From positions 191,733,810-191,797,809 of the forward strand of contig NC_080672.1 in the NCBI RefSeq assembly GCF_030247195.1: 64,000 nt of DNA, read 5' to 3'. The notes beneath the pieces were generated by a model, which saw only the letters and a list, made by a program, of their open reading frames with translations, did no database searches and was not told the origin of the DNA. Each line of letters opens with the position of its first letter. Position 1 is the first letter of the stretch. Below are positions 55,840 to 64,000 of the stretch, in pieces. The stretch is from Topomyia yanbarensis. Taxonomy: Eukaryota > Arthropoda > Insecta > Diptera > Culicidae. Both the position numbers and the translations under genes were made by a program.

Positions 55840-58757
55840 CTAATGTAACAGCAAACGGTGACGAAATTGTGATGAATTATAATTGAGGTCAAAGTGCTCG
55901 GCAAGCTCGTTGAAGCGACGAACCATCGCTAAAATCGCACTATTAGCAGCGTAGTTGGTGTTTCGCATTTCGATGTGTAGTAATGTCCGAGGGCGAAGAA
56001 CACGGGTTGGGGCGTAGAGGTTGATTTGTCCAAGGAGATCGGGAACATCATACTCAGCCAACAGAAGCTTTGATATGAAAATGGCCTGCGAAGTATGTCT
56101 ACGTTCTTGCAAAGTATGTAGTCCTAATAGTCTGCAACGGTTCTCATATGGTGGCAGGTTCAACGGATCATTCCAAGGCAATTGACGTAAAGCATATCGT
56201 ATAAATTTGCGCTGGACAGCTTCAATCCTTTCACTCCACGTTGCATGATAAGGGCACCAGACGATGTTTGCAAATTCCAACTGCGAGCGCACTAGTGAGC
56301 AATATAAAGCCTTGAAACACAGAAGATCCCGGAATTCGCTAGAAATTTCGAACATAAAACCTAGAAGTCGATTTGCTTTGTCGATGGTCGCTGACAGGTG
56401 ATTGGTATAAGTTAGCCTTTCATCGAGAATAACACCTAGATCTTTTACGTGGTCAACGCGTTGCCGCTGAGTTCCGGCAATGTTGTAGTTAAAATTAAGC
56501 ATGTCTCTTGTACGATGAAAACTGATGACAAAACATTTCGTAACACAAAGGATCAACATGTTTCTTTGACACCAATTGTAAAATGTATCAATGAGACACT
56601 GTAACTCACGGCAATCGGCTTCATTCCTTATCACAAAGAAATATCTTCAAGTCATCAGCGAAAAATAGTTTCCCTCCACACATTAGAACAAAGACCGCAT
56701 CATTCACGAATAATGAAAATAGTAATGGACCTAGTGTACTACCTTGGGGAACTCCGGAATTATTACAAAAAGATTCAGACACGTTGTCACCAATTTGCAC
56801 GACGCACTCGCGGTGAACAAGGTAGGATCGAAGCCAGTGGCAGAAACTCGAGGTCCATCCTAGTTTATCAAGCTTTGCAAGCAGTATTTCATGGTTAACT
56901 GTGTCGAAAGCGGCCTTAAGATCTGTGTAGACCGTGTCCACCTGGAGTTTCCTGGATATGTTTTCAATGCAAAACGATGTGAAGCTAACTAAATTCGTCT
57001 CAACCGATCGACCAGGGAAGAATCCGTGCTGATAAGGGCTTATGTAATGTTTACTAGCAAAAAACAGCACCTCGTTGATAAGCGCTTCGAAGATTTTCGA
57101 CTCAACTCTCAGCGAAGTGATTCCCCGGTAGTTCACGATGTTGCTTTTGTCATTTTTCATGTGAACCGGAAACATTACTGAAAACTTCCAATCATCGGGA
57201 AATTTTTGCTGCTGAAGCGACACATTGAAAAGGTGCGTCAGTGGGATCGCTAAGATATCGGAACATTTTTTCAGAACAGCAGACGGCATAGCACTTTGTC
57301 CTGGAGCATAAGACGATTTTGTTTTCCGTATTGCAGAGAGAACCGATTGTACTGAAATAGTGAATACATCCATATCCACTGCACCAATGGGAACATCACG
57401 GGTCGCGTTTTCGAGCTCGATGGCAGATGGCACATCAGTCGTGAAGACACTTGAAAAGTAGCTGGCAAATAGGGAGCATTTTTCCGCCGTTGTAGTCGCT
57501 ACTTCGCCATTGTAGACCATCCTAGACGGAAGACCCGTTTCCTTTCTCTTCGTTTTAACAAATGCCCAGAATCCCTTCGGATTTCGTCGTAAGTTTTGTT
57601 GGATGCGGTTCACATATCCTTTGTACAGCAATTTATTGTAACAGCGGTACTCATTGCTGGCGAGTGCGAAAAAGCGCTTGAGAATAGGGCATCGACGATT
57701 TGTGTACGCACGTAGGGCTTTGGCACGGATGCGTTTCAGATTCCGAAGCATGGCGTTAGACCATGGAGGCTTCTTGGGAGGTTGATATTCTGGCACGGAT
57801 TTTTCAACACAGTCAATGAGTAATCGGTTATAGAGATCGACTGCAGCATTTACATCAACTTGATCAAGTAATACACTCCAGTCAATCAGCGATAGGGTGC
57901 GACGTAGTGCTGCTAAATCAGTTTTACGAAAATTACGACGATTCACAGCTAAATCTTCTTCATATTGTGGTGAACTAATGATGGAAATGGATATTTCTAA
58001 TGCGGGATGATAGCTATCCAAAGGAACGATAACACTGGAAGATTCATTCACAGAACACTCAGGCAAAGCATTCTCACTGACGAACACAAGGTCAAGAAAA
58101 CGGGATTGATGGTTGGAAATCGTGCTTACTTGATTTAGTCCGTGAAAAGCCATCCCGTCCAGAAGTAAGCGGCTGGCAGGATTTATTGTCGAGGATAACG
58201 GGTTAGGGTAAGCGTATCCACGTCCAGAAGAAACCCACATCAGTACTGGTTGGTTGAAATCACCAAGAACTATTATCACATCGTTTGCATCTGCCTGAGA
58301 AGAAGCGTGTTCTATAGAGTCGAGATGGAGCTGCGTAATAGTGCAGTCAAGTCGCTTTTCAGGAGGAATGTAAACAGCTCCAATAAAGTAGCTCTTCGTC
58401 TGCGTAGTAATCTTCGTCCAAACAACTTCTATGCTTGATGACCTATCCACACCAAATTCACAAGAGGCTAGTGCGGAAGAAACAGCGATCAAAACTCCCC
58501 CGCCGCGACCATGAACACTGTTATGTGCGCTTCGATCCGCGCGATAAACTGCATAAGAATCCCCGAAGAGCTGCATCGATGTAATACGATCATCAAGCCA
58601 AGTTTCCGTCAGAACATAAATATCGTAGTCGCCGTCAAGAGCACCCAAGTACAAGTCCTCGATTTTCGCCCTCTGACGTTTTGGTAGTATAGCCGTAAAT
58701 CGCCAGCGCCACGTGGCAATCGTGCCGACATGCCGAAGGGGCGCACAGTGGATCCAC
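55840..58757 (-). pseudogene. Element C ORF2: endonuclease and reverse transcriptase
   Basis: The endonuclease begins in one frame (LRLYYQNVRG near 58700) and continues in the next after a small deletion near 58675: KIEDLYLGAL, LTETWLDD, GGGVLIAVSSAL, AVYIPPEKR, LGDFNQPVLMW, DSYHPALEI. RT: APGQSAMPSAVLKK, NYRGITSL, YQHGFFPGRS, YTDLKAAFDTVNH, SGVPQGSTLGPLLFSLF and FFADDLKIFL. A one-base insertion near 56640 shifts to the C-terminal frame with VQRKFIRYALRQLPW. Two frame changes over 2.9 kb and no stops otherwise, so decay is slight. No RNase H, as expected for this clade. Confidence 0.88.
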
Positions 58758-60503
58758 TCCATACAAAAGCTGGACAAAACCTCAAAAGTAGTTTAAGAAG
58801 TCTAAAAATATCATCTAAGGGTAATTTTGGTGCGCTGAACTCGATTTTGATTAAATTAGGACGCTAAAATGAAACATAGACAGCCTAGAGTGGCTCTAAA
58901 AGTTTTTTTTAAATTTCGCAAAAGTGAATTTTATTAACTTCTCAAAACAGATGCTTCGAAAGTGAACAGAAACATTTTGATTTCCTAGGGTAGTCCTTAG
59001 TAACGAGTTAGCTAGGGTGGTTCCAATTTATCGAAATTTGGTGAATAAAAAATGATGTAATTTTATACATTTGTTTGTAGATCTTCAGTCCAATCTGAAT
59101 ATCATCGCAGAAAAAATCATCCCTTCATAGCTCTTTAAGAGATAATCCTTATGTACTAATTTCTAAACGTATGCGTTTAGAATAGTTGTAAAAGATAGCA
59201 TATCTTAAGGTGTTTGATAGAATGCCTTAAATTTTTGTTTTATTGGTTTATTTATTTATACTTATCGCCAAAGCTATTAAAAATGACAGGTTTATTTGAT
59301 TATGACGAAGATCTCAAATCATGCCGTACTATGCTCTATTCACAGTTGCTCATACGATGCATACTACAGCTAAGCCCCTCAATACTTTTCCATTGATTTT
59401 CAATTCCAATGGTGATATAAATATCTCTCCTTGTGGGTAATGACTTGGTTTTTCGTACGAAAATATCCTGAGCATACTTTGCACTGTATGTGTATGCTGT
59501 GAAATAGAGGCGTAAGCGTTTTTGCCTGAAACTCTCAATTTGGAAGTGAATTATTAAGGGAGATTTTGAATGATTGTTGATTGTGATAGATTGCACTTGA
59601 AAATAAATGTGGCATTACTGGCCAATAAGTAAAAATCGGGTAAAAAAAAGCTAACACTCACGTGTTTACCTTTCATCGGGGACCAGTAAAGCTAACGACC
59701 AATACCTACCAAAGAGATAGGATTCATGGAAAGATATAATAATAGTTGCAGTTAGTTTGTCTCGTTGGCTTCTATATATTTGAATTTTTCTATACTGCAG
59801 ATAACTGTGAAAATATAGAAACATGAGTCATAGTTGCAAGACGGTTAAGGCACACTTATATTTACATCAAGGAAATCGCCCCAAACCCTGAATTTACAAG
59901 CAGCGTTCAGAAAAAGAAATCCACCAGTGAATAATAATGCAAAACTTCATGAAATCAAGAAATACCATGCGTCTCCATGAAAAAAATAATTTTACAAATG
60001 TCCAAATATCAACCTTCGGCGCAAGATGGCACTATGATTTTTGAAAACTAGATAAAATTCTACGTCAGTTGTACTAGATGAGATCCTTTAACACGCTTTT
60101 ACCGATAAAGAGATGACACTCTGAATGTAAATAAGTCCGCGTTGAACAACATAGTTATATTGATTTTATTGGTAACTTTTTAAATACTAATTATTTCTCA
60201 AATCGAAATACACCTTTGAATTCCTGAGATGATTTTCTATTAGAAATGCCAATATGTGTTGTTAAACTATCATTGTAGTACCTATTAAAGCGAGATGAAT
60301 TAGAATGAACAAAAACTTTTTGTCACTCAAATTCTTGTAGATTTTCAAGACCCTGTACGGTTCAAAAAATGTAGCACTTATATTTTTCAATCGATTGACT
60401 CAAAAATTTGGCGAATACAGCTTTAGGTAATGTACATTTAGGAAAAAAATATAAATGGTATGAAAATCGACAATAAATTTTGGAGGTTTTGACCGGCCCG
60501 GCC
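58758..60503. mobile_element. 1.75 kb insertion of unknown class in element C
   Basis: It separates the ORF1 repeat region from ORF2. CCAC occurs at both junctions (58754-58757, 60504-60507), a possible 4 bp duplication. GGACAAAACCTC near the left end and the inverse of GGTCAAAACCTCC near the right end look like imperfect inverted repeats set slightly inwards. AT-rich, no long frame. Without it, the two sides of element C join in CACAGTGGATCCACTGTG. Confidence 0.6.
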
Positions 60504-61440
60504 CCACTGTGGAACGAGTTGTACCCGATGGCACGCTAGAAACCAAAAGGTTTTCAGGGAGCGGATCGTCATTTAAAGCAAAATACTCACCTGAGAAGGG
60601 AGTTCGGAAGACCCCCTCACGACCTCCGAACGCAGGGCTGGGACGACTGAGCTGGTCGCTCGCTTGTAGCACGACTGCGTTGGAGCGCTCGGGGGCTTCC
60701 GTAGTACGGTATAACAGGCGTCCCGGTGATGGCAGCGCAGCGTGAATTTGTTTGTGCAGTCTCGGCGGTGGCGGTGAAATTATCCGTCGTTCAAACAACG
60801 GCAAATTGTTGGAACGAGTTGTACCCGATGGCACGCTAGAAACCAAAAGGTTTTCAGGGAGCGGATCGTCATTTAAAGCAAAATACTCGCCTGAGAAGGG
60901 AGTTCGGAAGACCCCCTCACGACCTCCGAACGCAGGGCCGGGACGACTGAGCTGGTCGCTGGCTTGTAGCACGACTGCGTCGGAGCGCTCGGGGGCTTCC
61001 GTAGTACGGTATAACAGGCGTCCCGGTGATGGCAGCGCAGCGTGAATTTGTTTGTGCAGACTCGGCGATTGCGGCGAAATTATTCTTTGTTCAAGCAACG
61101 GCAAATTGTTGGAACGAGTTGTACCCGATGGCACGCTAGAAACCAAAAGGTTTTCAGAGAGCGGATCGTCATTTAAAGCAAAATACTCGCCTGAGAAGGG
61201 AGTTCGGAAGACCCCCTCACGACCTCCGAACGCAGGGCCGGGACGACTGAGCTGGTCGCTGGCTGGTAGCACGACTGCGTTGGAGCGCTCGGGGGCTTCC
61301 GTAGTACGGTATAACAGGGACAGGGGTGATGGCAGCGCAGCGTGAATTTGTTTGTGCAGTCTCGGCGATTGCGGCGAAATTATTCTTCGTTCAAACAACG
61401 GCAAATTGTCGGAACGAGTTGTACCCAGTGACATGCGTCC
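60504..61440 (-). repeat. Three 300 bp tandem repeats, open in one frame, in element C
   Basis: Units start at the word GGAACGAGTTGTACCC near 60512, 60811 and 61111, and a partial start lies at 61411. One minus-strand frame (60400-61617) stays open through all three and gives 100-residue repeats with HKQIHAALPSP, LLYRTTEAPERS, GGREGVFRTPFSGEYFALND and SSVPSGTTRS. The copies differ at a few percent of positions. It is probably the C-terminal extension of ORF1 or a linker between the ORFs. The link to the ORF1 frame needs a frame change near 61455-61480. Confidence 0.8.
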
Positions 61441-61454
61441 CGATGGTGGTTGAA

Positions 61455-62336
61455 TTATTCCGTCATAGCTGATTGAACTGATGATGGTGAAGCAGGCTGA
61501 TGAGTATCGGCCTGAACTGGCGACTGATCTGGCTGCGAATAGAGGGGTTTCCAAAAACTTCCAGCTGATACGGTGCGATTGCTCTTGAATTCGCGGAAAA
61601 GAATTTCTTCGGGCCATGTTGAAGCAGATAGGGCTCGCGCCTTGAGCTCAGGTTTGATTCCAACTTTAAACGAGATGAAATTCATTGTGCTTACGTCACG
61701 ATCCTTTGCAACAAGTCTAACGACTTCCACGTCATCGGTGATAAGACGTTGTTTCGCCAGAATGGAAATTTGGTCAACAGAAACATCGCGTGCAATACGT
61801 GAGAGGTAAAGCCAAAACTTTGGTGTACGATCAGCTACTGTTATCGTGCCAAGAGATGGTGAAACAGGCATGCCAGTACCACGTAATAGAGATGAGACAT
61901 CAGATTTAGCCCCATCTTTATTCGGGAAAAGACGGCGAGCTTTGTTACAACTGGCTTCGGCAAATGGACGTTGAGTAGTTTTCGGTGTCAACGAATTAGA
62001 ATTTATAAGGGCCGTAAAATTCGAACGAATCTCCAACTTCAACTCAGTTAGTATTTCACCCTTAAGTTGTTCAACAATTTGGTTGTGTGCACCTAACACC
62101 TCTTCCTGTCCAACCTCATAGGCAGCTCTTACAGCTTGTCGATGACGCTTATCGGACATCAGATTAGTGCAGGATTTGCATAGCCAAAATATCTGCTTAT
62201 TATTCAATAAATCGTCAAAGCAGTTTTCGGCAATTTCGCTGCATTTGGGATGAAAAGTAGCATTGCAAAATCCACGACAGGAGATGTGCGTTCCCGCAAT
62301 ATCATTTGCACACGAGTGGCACAGCAGCGTATTCAT
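61455..62336 (-). CDS. Element C ORF1: PHD-finger protein
   Basis: Starts MNTLLCHSCANDIAGTHISC. The first 60 residues show a C4HC3 pattern (CHSC, C-GFC, H-KC, WLCKSC) of PHD-type fingers. A helical, charged stretch follows (residues about 70-110, with QLKGEILTELKLEI), then a segment with DRTPKFWLYLSRI and EILFREFKSNR. Ends SSVQSAMTE at 61455, next to the tandem-repeat frame. 293 codons and fully open. ORF1 proteins of CR1-type elements bind RNA and assist retrotransposition. The ATG is the first in frame after the 5' UTR. Confidence 0.85.
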   Translation of the reverse strand: MNTLLCHSCANDIAGTHISCRGFCNATFHPKCSEIAENCFDDLLNNKQIFWLCKSCTNLMSDKRHRQAVRAAYEVGQEEVLGAHNQIVEQLKGEILTELKLEIRSNFTALINSNSLTPKTTQRPFAEASCNKARRLFPNKDGAKSDVSSLLRGTGMPVSPSLGTITVADRTPKFWLYLSRIARDVSVDQISILAKQRLITDDVEVVRLVAKDRDVSTMNFISFKVGIKPELKARALSASTWPEEILFREFKSNRTVSAGSFWKPLYSQPDQSPVQADTHQPASPSSVQSAMTE

Positions 62337-62645
62337 TTTCGTTCAATCACACCACACACCACACAAAGCCGAACTGTTGTGATTGCACGATTCTACGAAC
62401 AATGCCGCTCCACAAGCTACTGCTGTCTCGTAAATGAGCGGGTTGATAGGGCAGCAATAAAATTGATTTTCAGGGTAAATTAAATTGCTTCTTAACGGAT
62501 AACACTATCTTCGATTGGCCTTCGTCACCTCACGGGATCGTAACACAAATAACAAAGGTAAACTAAACACGTAACACGTTAAAAATCAAAAAGAATGTGG
62601 GAGCGTTGTTTACTCAACTGATGCAAACGAATTCAATAACAATAA
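62337..62645 (-). other. 5' UTR of element C
   Basis: About 300 nt between ORF1 and the right flank, with no open frame. It should include the internal promoter. No motif was convincing. Confidence 0.45.
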
Positions 62646-62679
62646 TGCTGTTTATTTTATGAATAACTTTTATTTATTT

Positions 62680-62743
62680 TTAATATTGTCTAATTTTCAT
62701 TTAAGCTAATTTGATTTATTTTATTAATGATTTATATTAATCA
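62680..62743. repeat. Right copy of the 63 bp flank duplication of element C
   Basis: Matches 55706-55768 (starts TTAATATTGTCTAATTTTCA). On both sides of it the phrase TTTATTTTATGAATAACTTT occurs (62650, 62748), so the right flank has a further local duplication. Confidence 0.7.
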
Positions 62744-63819
62744 TGCTATTTATTTTATGAATAACTTTTATTTGTTTTTTGCTTCGTATTTGTTTTAAAT
62801 TTTTATTTGTTTTATTATTTTTCTTTAATTTTTTCAGTTTATTGAAGTGTTATTCGTGCAGGACTCGAAATTGTGCTTATATCACATCAAGGAGTAAAGC
62901 CATGTCAAGTGATCCTCGAATTTTTCCGCAAAATCACCGATTTTTATGAGATATATTTTATTGTATAGGGATTATGGTAACTAGCTTTTGGTATAAATAT
63001 TTAGTTAAAACTCCTTTTTTCCTTAAAGATATTAACCCTTAAACTTTATTGCATGATAAAATTGTAAATTTCATATCTCAAAAACTACTGAAGATAATTG
63101 ACTGAATTTTTGTACACTTGTGGAATAATATTTACACTATCTCATTTAAATATTTCTTCTGTATAATTGTGCGAACAGTACTTTGCATCTATTTAACAAA
63201 AATAGTTGTATTTTTTTTGTGTTCTTCACGCTAAAAAACTTCAAATAGTATGTCAAATTATGCGTCAATCTTTCACCTTCAATAATTTATATTGATAATT
63301 TTTCATTTTTATTCCTATCGAGAGTTATGGATGATTTTGTAACAATGCGTTCCTTCAACGCACGGCCCACTTTGATGCAGCCCGCGAGAACTTACATATT
63401 GGCAACGCCGCATGTCGCAATGTCCTAATGCGCATCGCTTTGGAAGGGCGTATTTCTTGTCCAAAAGTGCCATCTCTGATATTAGAGCATAAGTTTTTAT
63501 TTACGGATTATGAAAGGTGAACGTTTTCCGAGTAATTTGAATGGTTTTAGCGTTATTGTATATTCCAGGAGTTATTTAATTTTCTGTTATTCAATGTCTC
63601 GAACCGGCGCGCTCTTATGTTGGGAGTCGCTGTGCAAACTGCTCAAGTGGGCATGTTTGAGTCTGCATGGACAAGATTTTTTTTGCAATTTGATACAATT
63701 CACTACATTTTATCGTCAGTTCGTTCTGTTTAGGTGATAGCACGGTATATTGCACAGTTCCCACCAAATCGAACTGCACAGTATTAGGTACTTTACTGAC
63801 ACAGTTAACCTTACTTTTC
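62744..63819. other. No gene recognised
   Basis: AT-rich to about 63330, then a GC-richer patch (63345-63480) without a long frame. Frame 63510-63737 (plus) is not recognised. Confidence 0.35.
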
Positions 63820-63940
63820 TTGACAGTTCGCTTGTACTGTTTACATGGACTTAGAAAAATTGGTGGACGACTAGATTCGCTCGAAGCAAATCGTACGGAA
63901 TTTTTCTAAGTCCATGTAAACAGTACAAGCGAACTGTCAA
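63820..63940. mobile_element. 121 bp hairpin element with perfect 42 bp arms
   Basis: 63820-63861 and 63899-63940 are exact reverse complements (TTGACAGTTCGCTTGTACTG at the outer end) around a 37 bp loop. Perfect arms suggest a recent or gene-converted miniature element. No clear target duplication. Confidence 0.8.
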
Positions 63941-64000
63941 AAATGAACACTCAGTTCATTTGTGACGTTAGCGTAAAGTATTCAATGAAAGTGTGATGAA

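Larger units (their letters stand above)
55769..62645 (-). mobile_element. CR1-like non-LTR retrotransposon C, near full length
   Basis: Minus-strand order: 5' UTR, ORF1 with a PHD-like zinc finger, an in-frame 3 x 300 bp repeat, ORF2 (endonuclease-RT), a very short 3' UTR and an AAATACA-type tail instead of a long A-run, as in CR1-type elements. A 63 bp duplication flanks it. Interrupted once (58758-60503). Mosquito CR1-type elements such as T1 and Q have the same ORF1 zinc finger, which supports this clade. Confidence 0.82.

Noticed and set aside
60504..61440. CRISPR-like array
   Set aside because: Units are 300 bp, contiguous and nearly identical with no spacers, and the genome is eukaryotic.
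1..64000. Endogenous viral elements (flavivirus- or rhabdovirus-like) common in Aedes genomes
   Set aside because: No frame shows motifs of viral polymerases, nucleoproteins or glycoproteins. All RT-like frames fit retrotransposon clades.

Overview
The window looks like intergenic DNA from a repeat-rich mosquito genome, most likely Aedes. This is an inference. It rests on a tRNA-derived SINE with a Feilai-like layout, I-type, CR1-like, Mag and BEL retroelements together, many long-armed miniature inverted-repeat elements, and an insect-type histone H2A relic. No intact host gene, rRNA gene or ordinary tRNA gene was found. The only host-protein relics are a decayed H2A copy near 1.5 kb and a short DnaJ (mrj/DNAJB6-like) J-domain piece near 19.5 kb. 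Almost every long reading frame belongs to a transposable element, most of them on the minus strand.

Layout. 1-2 kb: H2A pseudogene and a SINE tail. 2.08-10.74 kb: a BEL/Pao element reduced to LTRs plus the end of integrase. Its 3' LTR is split by a full-length 6.8 kb I-superfamily non-LTR retrotransposon, whose 3' UTR in turn carries a SINE, so three insertions are nested. 12.53-17.39 kb: a nearly complete Mag-clade Ty3/gypsy element with almost identical 184-188 bp LTRs and a 5 bp target duplication. 22.15-24.39 kb: an unusual head-to-head array of 576 bp units with a 12 bp target duplication, inserted in an older repeat. 25.6 kb: a TTAA-flanked miniature element. 26.95-37.50 kb: an inverted-repeat element with a 0.8 kb-armed palindrome and 15 bp subterminal motifs, filled by two CR1-like elements (B inserted in A).

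39.91-45.05 kb: a giant foldback with 1.7 kb arms, each carrying a TATA/initiator-like module that recurs alone at 51.4 kb. 45-54.3 kb: a series of miniature DNA elements with readable target duplications (two 274 bp CACAG-ended copies, a TA-flanked element with an internal minisatellite, and two TAGG-ended hAT-like elements, one a 1.46 kb palindrome). 55.77-62.65 kb: a CR1-like element (C) with a PHD-like ORF1, an in-frame 3 x 300 bp tandem repeat, an endonuclease-RT ORF2 and a 1.75 kb insertion. A 121 bp hairpin element lies near the right edge.

How the parts relate: the region is a nested accumulation of elements and not a cooperating gene set. Nesting gives relative ages: BEL before I before SINE; inverted-repeat element before A before B; A before its 296 bp insert. 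The autonomous classes present (I, CR1-like, Mag) have only a few breaks each. The miniature elements have no coding capacity and would depend on transposases encoded elsewhere.
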